DNA of 26,290 nt. Origin: a virus. This document shows positions 1 through 4,998 of this stretch, one piece after another (positions within the stretch are counted from its first letter, which is position 1; every line of letters starts with the position of its first letter). The stretch is from positions 1-26,290 of IMG/VR virus record IMGVR_UViG_3300022074_000325, one strand, 5' to 3'. The notes beneath the pieces are model-generated. The model was given only the letters and a program-made list of their open reading frames with translations, did not search any database and was not told the origin of the DNA. Made by a program: the position numbers and the translations under genes.

Positions 1-17
1 CAGTACTTATGACAGTA

Positions 18-27
18 GGGGGGGGGG
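18..27. other. G10 homopolymer tract
   Basis: Ten consecutive G residues sit in an otherwise AT-rich, gene-free stretch just before the first repeat. No other G run in the window approaches this length. It could be a real feature near a genome end or regulatory boundary, or a sequencing or assembly artefact. The sequence alone cannot decide. Confidence 0.6.
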
Positions 28-42
28 TGTATGGAAATAAAA

Positions 43-57
43 CTCACAAGTTGGGAG
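43..57 (+). repeat. Boundary palindrome copy 1 (CTCACAAGTTGGGAG)
   Basis: Imperfect two-fold symmetric element of the form CTCnCAAnTTGnGAG. No start codon follows at ribosome-binding distance. The copy lies 13 bases upstream of a promoter -35 box, so here it cannot act as a ribosome binding site. Confidence 0.8.
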
Positions 58-70
58 AAAAATATCTCAT

Positions 71-98
71 TTGACAAATAAAATAATTATGCTATTAT
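71..98 (+). promoter_or_regulatory. sigma70-like promoter P1
   Basis: -35 TTGACA at 71-76, a 16-base spacer, and -10 TATTAT at 93-98 with an extended TGC just before it. Transcription would start near 105 and read the 88-residue gene at 130. The same arrangement recurs at 404-431. Confidence 0.8.
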
Positions 99-129
99 AT
101 ATACATACTTAATTGAAGGAGATAATTAA

Positions 130-396
130 ATGTCAGGAGCAACAGCAGAGCAGTTTAAAAATTGGAGAGAACACGCAAAAATTTGTTCAGTCCAAAGTTT
201 GAAACATATAATTAAAGATTGCAAAAATGCAGAGGAAGCTATGCGTGGGTGGAATGCAGTCAAGGAAAACTATTATCGTGACCAATATTTCACCTATGTA
301 GACGAATTGAGGTCTAGGTATTTGAAAGGTGTAACTTCACGATTTCCTGATGGTGAAGTTAGGATAGAAAAAACTCACAACTTGGGAGAAAAATAA
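130..396 (+). CDS. Small hypothetical early protein (88 aa)
   Basis: I do not recognise this protein. It is a soluble, charged polypeptide rich in Lys, Glu, Arg and aromatic residues, with no membrane segment or Cys cluster, probably helical. The start is well supported: a GGAG ribosome binding site lies 9 bases upstream and promoter P1 is directly in front, so it should be expressed early by host RNA polymerase. Its last residues (KTHNLGEK) are encoded entirely by the boundary palindrome copy at 374-388. The C-terminal tail may therefore be an accident of where the element lies, rather than a conserved part of the protein. First gene of the small-gene region; function unknown, possibly host takeover by position. 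Confidence 0.75.
   Translation: MSGATAEQFKNWREHAKICSVQSLKHIIKDCKNAEEAMRGWNAVKENYYRDQYFTYVDELRSRYLKGVTSRFPDGEVRIEKTHNLGEK
374..388 (+). repeat. Boundary palindrome copy 2 (CTCACAACTTGGGAG)
   Basis: This copy encodes the tail of the 88-residue protein, with the stop codon just after it, and lies 15 bases upstream of the -35 box of promoter P2. No start codon is within ribosome-binding distance. Confidence 0.85.
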
Positions 397-403
397 ATCC
401 CAT

Positions 404-431
404 TTGACAAATAAAATACTTATGTTATAGT
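404..431 (+). promoter_or_regulatory. sigma70-like promoter P2
   Basis: -35 TTGACA at 404-409, a 16-base spacer, and -10 TATAGT at 426-431 preceded by TGT (extended -10). It reads the 93-residue gene at 463 and probably the overlapping genes after it. Confidence 0.8.
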
Positions 432-462
432 GTATACATACTTAATTGAAGGAGATAATTAA

Positions 463-744
463 ATGGCAAAGAGAATTAGACTAGCTTGGGAGAACAGTAA
501 TCCTGTTCCCTCAAGTAGCAAAAGTGGATACAGAACTTCTTGGAACTTTATGCCCTCAGAAGAGAATAGAAAGACTGTCGAGATGTTTCCTATTATGCGT
601 ACAGGTGCATTGAATATGTATGGTATGCAGGACTACTTCCGTAATCAGAGGAACGAGGAACGCAAGGCTCTTGTTGCAAAATGGGAACGTATTAAATTAA
701 TGAGAAAAAACTCACAACTTGGGAGAAAAAACAATGAAAGCTGA
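463..744 (+). CDS. Small hypothetical early protein (93 aa)
   Basis: Not recognised. The protein is basic and polar, rich in Arg, Asn, Ser and Met, with no membrane segment. It starts at an ATG behind a leader nearly identical to that of the preceding gene (GAAGGAG, 9-base spacing) and is read from promoter P2. Its C-terminal residues RKNSQLGRKN come from the boundary palindrome at 711-725, read in a different frame from the one used by the preceding gene. The end overlaps the start of the next gene by 11 bases, which suggests coupled translation. Function unknown. Confidence 0.75.
   Translation: MAKRIRLAWENSNPVPSSSKSGYRTSWNFMPSEENRKTVEMFPIMRTGALNMYGMQDYFRNQRNEERKALVAKWERIKLMRKNSQLGRKNNES
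711..725 (+). repeat. Boundary palindrome copy 3 (CTCACAACTTGGGAG)
   Basis: The GGGAG half serves as the ribosome binding site for the ATG at 734 (8-base spacing). The whole element also codes for the tail of the preceding protein. Confidence 0.85.
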
Positions 745-985
745 AGATGTTTTTCAACGTAATGTACAACAAATACTATTAGAGTTTGAAGATGGCAGAC
801 GTATTAGTATTATACAAGATAAGAAAAGTGTGGACTATGGACACAACTGCGAAGTGTGGATAGAAGGTCAGGAAGACCCTGTTCGTTTTCTAACTGCTGA
901 ACAACTGATTACATATTTACTTGTAAATAAACTAACTGTAAGTTCAGAAAGAACTTGGGAGAGAGATAATGAGAATGCAGAATAA
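734..985 (+). CDS. Small hypothetical protein (83 aa)
   Basis: Not recognised. It is an acidic protein with a pattern suggesting a small beta-rich fold (ILLEFEDGRRISII, CEVWIEG, VRFLTAEQLITYLL). The ATG at 734 is preferred over an upstream TTG at 719, because that TTG lies inside the palindrome whose GGGAG half is a well-spaced ribosome binding site for 734. It overlaps the preceding gene by 11 bases and the following membrane-protein gene by 17 bases, so it sits in a translationally coupled run. Function unknown. Confidence 0.7.
   Translation: MKAEDVFQRNVQQILLEFEDGRRISIIQDKKSVDYGHNCEVWIEGQEDPVRFLTAEQLITYLLVNKLTVSSERTWERDNENAE
952..961 (+). repeat. Half-site of the boundary palindrome (AACTTGGGAG)
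   Basis: Only the right half of the element is kept; the left arm (TTCAGAAAG) is degenerate. GGGAG lies 7 bases before the ATG at 969, so ribosome binding is retained while symmetry is lost. Confidence 0.6.
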
Positions 986-1148
986 AATTGCCCACATACT
1001 AGGCATCTTTACTTGGATAGCTTTATGCTTTGAGCCGTACCTATTGGGCATGGTGTATCCTAAATGGTTTGTAATAATATTTATTGGATTTGCATTTTTT
1101 CAAATTATAACGTATAAAAAACTCACAACTTGGGAGAAAAACTTATGA
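969..1148 (+). CDS. Small two-helix membrane protein (59 aa)
   Basis: A short open frame with strong hydrophobic character. Residues about 7-30 (IAHILGIFTWIALCFEPYLLG) and about 34-49 (FVIIFIGFAFFQIIT) can form two membrane helices with a short loop, placing it in the inner membrane. It starts 7 bases after a GGGAG box and overlaps the gene before it by 17 bases. Its stop overlaps the next start as ATGA. The tail KKLTTWEKNL is again encoded by the boundary palindrome, in a third reading frame. Role unknown; membrane modification, superinfection exclusion or a lysis accessory are possible guesses without direct evidence. Confidence 0.65.
   Translation: MRMQNKIAHILGIFTWIALCFEPYLLGMVYPKWFVIIFIGFAFFQIITYKKLTTWEKNL
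1122..1136 (+). repeat. Boundary palindrome copy 4 (CTCACAACTTGGGAG)
   Basis: GGGAG lies 8 bases before the ATG at 1145 and acts as its ribosome binding site. The element also encodes the C-terminus of the 59-residue membrane protein. Confidence 0.85.
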
Positions 1149-1357
1149 GTATTAATGACGTAACAATAGACATCACAAAGTGTGAACTTAATGATGAGCC
1201 AACTGTGTATAGGGCAGAAGATATGCACATACACGGAGAACACGATTGTTGGGATTACTCTACATACTACGAGTTCTATGACAACTACGAGGGCAAGAGA
1301 CATAGATTTCACGGCTACGAGTGTGGCTTATGTGGCAATCACTTACAAAGTGGTTAA
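1145..1357 (+). CDS. Small acidic hypothetical protein (70 aa)
   Basis: Not recognised. It is acidic, rich in Asp, Glu, Tyr and His, with a C-terminal HGYECGLCGNHL segment (residues about 56-67). The two Cys and two His there could bind a metal ion, although this is not a full zinc-finger pattern. The ATG at 1145 is chosen over an in-frame TTG at 1130 because the GGGAG box precedes it by 8 bases and it forms an ATGA overlap with the previous gene. It is followed directly by promoter P3. Function unknown. Confidence 0.7.
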   Translation: MSINDVTIDITKCELNDEPTVYRAEDMHIHGEHDCWDYSTYYEFYDNYEGKRHRFHGYECGLCGNHLQSG

Positions 1358-1371
1358 AAAGAATTTGTCAT

Positions 1372-1400
1372 TTGACAAATAAAACACTCTATGGTAGGGT
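1372..1400 (+). promoter_or_regulatory. sigma70-like promoter P3
   Basis: -35 TTGACA at 1372-1377, a 17-base spacer, and -10 TAGGGT at 1395-1400 with a preceding TGG (extended -10). The bases around the -35 (CATTTGACAAATAAAA) match P1 and P2. It drives the 82-residue gene at 1442. Confidence 0.7.
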
Positions 1401-1441
1401 GTTTACATAATAAAAATCAACTTAACAAAAGGAGACTTACT

Positions 1442-1690
1442 ATGATTTTTGATTATTTTAATTATGCTCTCAAGAGCAGAAACTACAACAAAAAGAATGC
1501 AAAGCCTGTATTCTTCAACGTTCGTAAGAACAAGTCATTACCTACACAGGTAAGACAGACTGCAATGTTTACTGTTCTTGATAGTGGCTTTACAAGTGCC
1601 TACTTTCCAATTACAAACAAGCAGGGCTACTGCCCATTCGTAATGGAGAAAGGTCAGGGCTACGTCAAGCATAAAGAGATGGTAGCTTAA
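1442..1690 (+). CDS. Small basic hypothetical protein (82 aa)
   Basis: Not recognised. A basic, aromatic-rich protein (many Lys, Asn, Phe, Tyr) without membrane segments. An upstream in-frame ATG at 1391 overlaps the -10 region of promoter P3 and would lie before the transcript start. The start at 1442, behind AAAGGAG with 8-9 base spacing, is therefore the likely one. Position immediately after a strong-looking promoter suggests high early expression. Function unknown; a nucleic-acid-binding or host-interaction role fits the charge but is not shown. Confidence 0.7.
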   Translation: MIFDYFNYALKSRNYNKKNAKPVFFNVRKNKSLPTQVRQTAMFTVLDSGFTSAYFPITNKQGYCPFVMEKGQGYVKHKEMVA

Positions 1691-1694
1691 ATTA

Positions 1695-1709
1695 CCCCCA
1701 ACTTGGGAG
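1695..1709 (+). repeat. Boundary palindrome copy 5 (CCCCCAACTTGGGAG)
   Basis: Variant with a C-rich left arm, giving the core palindrome CCCAA-C-TTGGG. The nearest downstream ATG (1722) is 12 bases away, too far for good ribosome binding. Confidence 0.75.
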
Positions 1710-1726
1710 AAAAAACAACTTATGGG

Positions 1727-1744
1727 CAACACAATCAAGTGTTG
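1727..1744 (+). promoter_or_regulatory. Hairpin CAACAC-AATCAA-GTGTTG in a leader
   Basis: Perfect 6-base inverted repeat with a 6-base loop between the palindrome at 1695 and the start of the next gene at 1772. GG before the left arm can pair with CC after the right arm past one bulged T. No T-run follows, so a terminator is unlikely. A leader hairpin affecting mRNA stability or translation is possible. Confidence 0.5.
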
Positions 1745-1771
1745 TCCACCACCACTTAGATGGAGAAGCCA

Positions 1772-2362
1772 ATGGCTATTACTACTAAAAATATTATCGC
1801 AATCTACAAACTAGCTAAACCAAGCGAGATTAAACACGGAATGACTTGGTATCTCAATGCACTTACTGACTGCAAGGAACTTGCAAACAAACTAGAATTA
1901 CCCATACATATTGTTGTTGGAGTAGTGGCGGCACTATCGCCAAACAATAAATGGGAACGCAATACACTCAATGCACTTGAGTTATGTCAGGCATTTATTG
2001 ATGGTCAAGATATGGATAGTGTCAAGGTCAGTACATACAATGCTATGAAGAGAAAGGCTTGGTCTATACTGCAGGATATGCCTACATATGAGGAGACTAT
2101 TATAATACTCAATGGCAAAAAGATTGTATCATTCTTCCGTAATATTATGGGAGATGAGACAGATATTACAATTGATGGTCATGCTAGAAACATTTACTAT
2201 AACGATAGGCAGGGCTTGACAACACCTAATACAAGCATTAGAAAGCTAGAGTATTTTGACATACAGAAGGCATACAAGAGGGCTAGTAAGAAGCTAGGCT
2301 TGAAGGCTTACGAATTACAAGCTATTACTTGGGTAGCTTGGAAAAGAATACACAACATATAA
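1772..2362 (+). CDS. Conserved phage protein, possible HhH-GPD-like (196 aa)
   Basis: A conserved-looking protein with motifs VVAALSPNNKWERN (residues about 51-64), GKKIVSFFRNIMGD (about 115-128) and TIDGHARNIY (about 133-142). I recall similar proteins, usually hypothetical, in phages of several bacterial groups. The last two motifs resemble the order seen in HhH-GPD DNA glycosylases, where a hairpin helix is followed by a catalytic D-x-H (here D135 and H137), but the glycine hairpin is not clear. A base-excision or DNA-binding role is therefore a hypothesis only. The ATG at 1772 has a GGAGAA box 6 bases upstream; the in-frame ATG at 1760 has none. Confidence 0.75.
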   Translation: MAITTKNIIAIYKLAKPSEIKHGMTWYLNALTDCKELANKLELPIHIVVGVVAALSPNNKWERNTLNALELCQAFIDGQDMDSVKVSTYNAMKRKAWSILQDMPTYEETIIILNGKKIVSFFRNIMGDETDITIDGHARNIYYNDRQGLTTPNTSIRKLEYFDIQKAYKRASKKLGLKAYELQAITWVAWKRIHNI

Positions 2363-2364
2363 AA

Positions 2365-2379
2365 CCAACAACTTGGGAG
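2365..2379 (+). repeat. Boundary palindrome copy 6 (CCAACAACTTGGGAG)
   Basis: The right half is intact and GGGAG lies 7 bases before the ATG at 2387. The left arm is diverged (CCAACAA), so dyad symmetry is weaker. Confidence 0.7.
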
Positions 2380-2386
2380 AAAAACA

Positions 2387-2596
2387 ATGAGAATTACTAG
2401 ACAATCACCTTTTACAGGCGAGTGGAATGAAATGGAACTTAACGTAACTGAAGAAGAACTTCACGCATGGAGATGGGGTACTCTTATACAAGATGCTATG
2501 CCTCACCTAACTGATGATGAACGTGAGTTCGTTAAGACAGGTGCAACCCCACAAGATTGGGAACTATTAGTTTTAAGTGATAGAGGAGATAGATAA
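2387..2596 (+). CDS. Conserved small phage protein (69 aa)
   Basis: The pattern RxSPFTGExNxMxLxVTEEELxxWRWGxLIQDAMPHLTDDEREFVKTG is one I recall from many phages infecting unrelated bacteria. The proteins are annotated as hypothetical. The protein is acidic, about 70 residues, and likely a compact helical domain. It is read from a GGGAG box supplied by the boundary palindrome, and its stop codon abuts the ATG of the next gene, so the two are probably co-translated. Function unknown; wide occurrence suggests a general role in infection rather than a host-specific one. Confidence 0.8.
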   Translation: MRITRQSPFTGEWNEMELNVTEEELHAWRWGTLIQDAMPHLTDDEREFVKTGATPQDWELLVLSDRGDR

Positions 2597-2836
2597 ATGT
2601 CTATAAATGAATTGTTAAACTTACCTGATGTGTCAGACCAACAGGAACTACAAGGTGCTGAACTTGACAAGTTTAAAGAAAAATGTAATAAAGTTGAGAG
2701 AATATTTAGCAGGGGTGGCATATATGTCTGTCCTGTATGTGATGGCAAAAGTCAGATGTGTGATGATGACTACCAATCACTTGAGTGTGAATTTCAACAA
2801 CGTAAAATGTTAGGAGATAGATACTATGCGAATTGA
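2597..2836 (+). CDS. Small protein with Cys pairs (79 aa)
   Basis: Not recognised by family. The N-terminal half is helical and charged. The centre contains YVCPVCDGKSQMC, a CxxC pair with further Cys residues downstream (C in SLEC), suggesting a zinc-binding knuckle. A GGAG box lies 8 bases before the ATG, inside the end of the previous gene, and the stop codons and starts are adjacent. It overlaps the following basic-protein gene by 11 bases. Function unknown; zinc knuckles in small phage proteins often bind nucleic acid or host proteins, but nothing here shows which. Confidence 0.7.
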   Translation: MSINELLNLPDVSDQQELQGAELDKFKEKCNKVERIFSRGGIYVCPVCDGKSQMCDDDYQSLECEFQQRKMLGDRYYAN

Positions 2837-2960
2837 TATGACAAACTTTCAGAAGATTTCTGTAAAGAAAAATGTATCCAACAAAAAGCAACACAAGCAG
2901 AGTTGGAAGTATGAGCGAAGACAACAAAGACGTAACAAAAACTCACAAGTTGGGAGATAA
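2826..2960 (+). CDS. Very small, highly basic protein (44 aa)
   Basis: A short open frame between two better-supported genes. About 14 of its 44 residues are Lys or Arg (for example SVKKNVSNKKQHKQSWKYERRQQRRNK), giving a strongly basic, probably unstructured or nucleic-acid-binding peptide. It overlaps the gene before it by 11 bases and ends two bases before the SleB-like hydrolase gene. A GGAG box lies about 10 bases upstream. The tail KNSQVGR is encoded by the boundary palindrome at 2942-2956. It could be an RNA- or DNA-binding peptide; it could also be a chance open frame, but the packing argues for a real gene. Confidence 0.55.
   Translation: MRIDMTNFQKISVKKNVSNKKQHKQSWKYERRQQRRNKNSQVGR
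2942..2956 (+). repeat. Boundary palindrome copy 7 (CTCACAAGTTGGGAG)
   Basis: Same central-base variant (G) as copy 1. GGGAG lies 6 bases before the ATG of the SleB-like hydrolase gene and encodes the end of the 44-residue basic protein. Confidence 0.85.
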
Positions 2961-2962
2961 AA

Positions 2963-3394
2963 ATGATAGCTGAAACTTTAATGTGCCTAGCACTTAACGT
3001 ATATCACGAGGCTAAGAACCAATCTTTGATAGGTCAGATAGCTGTAGCACAGGTAACTATGAACAGGGTACGTGATGAACGATATCCCAACACAGTATGT
3101 GAAGTAGTTAAACAAGGACCTACCTACAGTTGGAAACCTGACTATCCTGTTAAGAACAGGTGTCAGTTTAGTTGGTACTGTGATGGCAAGAGTGATAAGC
3201 CTAAGGAAGGACATGCATGGGATACGGCACTTACAGTTGCACACGGAGTGTACTATGGCAACCTTGATGACTTTGTTGAAGGTGCGACACACTACCATGC
3301 ACACTATGTGCTACCATCTTGGGCTAGTACCAAGACATACATAGCAAGAATAGATGACCACATATTTTACAGATGGGATATAAATTATGATTGA
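2963..3394 (+). CDS. SleB-like cell wall hydrolase (143 aa)
   Basis: Matches the Hydrolase_2 (SleB/CwlJ) family of peptidoglycan hydrolases. It has an N-terminal NVYHEAKNQSLIGQIAVAQV segment carrying the family's catalytic Glu (E16), then NRV, a CQFSWYCDG segment (residues 67-75) and a C-terminal ATHYHAHYVLPSWA segment. It is about the length of a single catalytic domain, without a cell-wall-binding domain. A lytic transglycosylase-type attack on the murein is expected, so it is the best endolysin candidate in the window. No convincing signal peptide is visible, although the N-terminus is mildly hydrophobic. Unusually, it lies among small early genes rather than in the late arm. A GGGAG box 6 bases upstream fixes the start. 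Confidence 0.88.
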   Translation: MIAETLMCLALNVYHEAKNQSLIGQIAVAQVTMNRVRDERYPNTVCEVVKQGPTYSWKPDYPVKNRCQFSWYCDGKSDKPKEGHAWDTALTVAHGVYYGNLDDFVEGATHYHAHYVLPSWASTKTYIARIDDHIFYRWDINYD

Positions 3395-3548
3395 TACAGT
3401 AATAAACCTACAAGATTTTAAAGATGGTGTTGCAGATGGGCTACTAAAAGGTAATAGAAAAGATGGTAGATTGTCTGATGCCTACAAACAAGGCTATGAC
3501 TTTGGTCTTTACTTATATAACGAACAATTAGAGGAAGAAGATGAATAA
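3387..3548 (+). CDS. Small protein with RMF-like glycine pattern (53 aa)
   Basis: A compact open frame overlapping the hydrolase gene by 8 bases and the next gene by 8 bases. The sequence FKDGVADGLLKGN followed by DAYKQGYDFGLYL has the spaced Gly/Tyr pattern (G..dG...G, then Y..GY..G) seen in small Rmf/CrpP-type proteins. It lacks the CPY/NPY segment of ribosome modulation factor, so the assignment is weak. The C-terminus is strongly acidic (EEEDE). It may simply be a small phage protein of unknown role. Confidence 0.55.
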   Translation: MIDTVINLQDFKDGVADGLLKGNRKDGRLSDAYKQGYDFGLYLYNEQLEEEDE

Positions 3549-3852
3549 ATTTATATATGATTGTTGGAATGTTGTTATGAATTATGAACGCAATCCACTA
3601 AGTAACATACAAGACCTACACGTTAGGCATATGGTTATGCAACTACTTGCTTGGATGTGGTGCATAGCATTCTCTATGTGGGTAGGTAGCATGTGGGTGT
3701 TTGGCTTTACTGCTGTAATACATCTTATACTTATATTTGCTATCGTAATGACTGTAGCTATATTTGAAATATCAAAACGTAAATCAACTTACTTTGACCA
3801 TTGGTATAAAGAACGTGGTCTAGGTAGAGGAAATGGGGGAGAACATGAATAG
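3541..3852 (+). CDS. Two-helix membrane protein (103 aa)
   Basis: Residues about 31-55 (VMQLLAWMWCIAFSMWVGSMW) and about 54-77 (FGFTAVIHLILIFAIVMTVAI) form two adjacent hydrophobic helices. They are flanked by a polar N-terminal arm of about 30 residues and a basic C-terminal tail (KRKSTYFDHWYKERGLGRG). By the positive-inside rule the C-terminus probably faces the cytoplasm. It starts within the end of the preceding small gene and lies shortly after the SleB-like hydrolase. A holin-type role in lysis is therefore possible, but the two-helix, Trp/Met-rich sequence is not one I recognise as a known holin. Confidence 0.7.
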   Translation: MNKFIYDCWNVVMNYERNPLSNIQDLHVRHMVMQLLAWMWCIAFSMWVGSMWVFGFTAVIHLILIFAIVMTVAIFEISKRKSTYFDHWYKERGLGRGNGGEHE

Positions 3853-3857
3853 AAAAT

Positions 3858-3872
3858 GTCACAACTTGGGAG
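3858..3872 (+). repeat. Boundary palindrome copy 8 (GTCACAACTTGGGAG)
   Basis: The first base of the left arm is changed (CTC to GTC). GGGAG lies 7 bases before the ATG at 3880 and sets the start of the methyltransferase. Confidence 0.8.
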
Positions 3873-3879
3873 AAATAAT

Positions 3880-4998
3880 ATGAATGTATTAAGTTTATTT
3901 GATGGTATGTCCTGTGGGCAGATAGCCCTCAACAGAGCAGGTGTAAAGTATGATACCTACTTTGCATCTGAGATAGATAATTATGCTATCAAGGTTGCAC
4001 AGGCTAACTACCCTGAAACAGTACAGATAGGTGACGTTACAAATATTGACTATACTAAGCTACCTATAGGTGGCATTGACCTACTGATGGGTGGTTCGCC
4101 TTGTCAAGGCTTTAGTGTAGCAGGTAAACAACTAAACTTTGATGACCCACGTAGCAAACTATTCTTTGAGTTTGTTAGGTTAAAAGATGAGTTAAAACCT
4201 AAGTACTTTCTTATGGAGAATGTCTCTATGAAACAAGATGCACAAGATATTATATCCAAGTATCTAGGGGTCAAGCCTATAATTATAAACTCTAACTTGT
4301 TCTCTGCACAGAATAGAAAGAGATTGTATTGGACTAACATACCATTTGATATACCTACACAAGACAAAGGCTTGGTGTTGAAGGACATACTAGAGACAGA
4401 CCACAATGAGCCACCTGTACCTATCAATCCTCGTAATGCTAGGCATCACAGAAACCCCTATCAGAAAGCCTTATGTACTACGGCTACAATGTACAAGGGA
4501 GCAGGTAACAATGGTATGACGTTAGTAGACAGCACACTAGAGGTAGGACATGCAGAGCAGTATGCCCACTATAGACACGAACAAGCCAAGAGAGTGTACC
4601 ATATGAATGGGAAGTCTCCCACACTTTTGACTATGCAGGGTGGGAACAGAGAGCCTAAAGTAGCTACCTATTCTACCAAAGGTGGTCGCATTGTTAATCG
4701 TAGGCTTGATAAGAATGGAGTACGCAAGGACTATCAAATGGATTTACCTTTAGAGCCACAAGTAGAAGTACGAGCAGATGACAAGTCTAACTGTCTTACG
4801 ACTGTACAAAAAGATAATGTTGTGGTAGAAGGTATGACATGGAGAAAACTAACCCCTCTCGAATGTGAGAGATTACAAACTGTGCCTGACAACTACACCA
4901 ACCATGTATCCAAGACACAGAGATACAAGATGATTGGCAATGGCTGGACTGTAGATGTTATAGCACACATACTGAAAGGAGTAGACAATGAAGATTAA
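3880..4998 (+). CDS. dcm: DNA cytosine-C5 methyltransferase
   Basis: Transfers a methyl group from S-adenosylmethionine to C5 of cytosine in DNA. The expected motifs appear in order: FDGMSCGQIAL (motif I, residues 7-17), GGSPCQGFS (motif IV, catalytic C75), ENV (motif VI, 113-115), QNRKR (motif VIII, 144-148), a variable target-recognition region of about 170 residues, ERLQTVPDNYT (motif IX) and GNGWTV (motif X). At 372 residues it has the usual length of a complete single-chain enzyme. The ATG at 3880 follows the GGGAG box; an ATG at 3856 lies before that box. No restriction endonuclease partner is adjacent, so it is probably an orphan that protects phage DNA from host restriction. Confidence 0.95.
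   Translation: MNVLSLFDGMSCGQIALNRAGVKYDTYFASEIDNYAIKVAQANYPETVQIGDVTNIDYTKLPIGGIDLLMGGSPCQGFSVAGKQLNFDDPRSKLFFEFVRLKDELKPKYFLMENVSMKQDAQDIISKYLGVKPIIINSNLFSAQNRKRLYWTNIPFDIPTQDKGLVLKDILETDHNEPPVPINPRNARHHRNPYQKALCTTATMYKGAGNNGMTLVDSTLEVGHAEQYAHYRHEQAKRVYHMNGKSPTLLTMQGGNREPKVATYSTKGGRIVNRRLDKNGVRKDYQMDLPLEPQVEVRADDKSNCLTTVQKDNVVVEGMTWRKLTPLECERLQTVPDNYTNHVSKTQRYKMIGNGWTVDVIAHILKGVDNED

Larger units (their letters stand above)
40..132 (+). repeat. Leader cassette, copy A of a direct repeat
   Basis: This block holds the 15-base palindrome, a TTGACA promoter and a 5' leader with ribosome binding site (GAAGGAG) ending at the ATG of the 88-residue gene. It recurs almost unchanged at 371-465. The leader from the -10 region to the ATG is nearly identical in the two copies, while the downstream coding sequences are unrelated. 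Confidence 0.85.
371..465 (+). repeat. Leader cassette, copy B of a direct repeat
   Basis: Second copy of the 40-132 block: palindrome, TTGACA promoter and a 5' leader ending at the ATG of the next gene. It is two bases longer than copy A, the difference lying between palindrome and -35 box. The stretch from the TSS region to the ATG is essentially the same as in copy A. Confidence 0.85.

Noticed and set aside
1391-1441. Longer N-terminus for the 82-residue protein
   Set aside because: The upstream ATG overlaps the -10 region of P3 and so would not be in the transcript; the start at 1442 has a good ribosome binding site.
1722-1814. 30-residue open frame overlapping the start of the 196-residue gene
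   Set aside because: The GGGAG box is 12 bases away and the peptide has no recognisable pattern. Kept only as a possible leader, not as a gene.
43-3872. CRISPR array interpretation of the regularly repeated 15-mer
   Set aside because: Distances between copies vary from about 250 to over 900 bases and are filled with genes; there are no uniform spacers and no cas genes.
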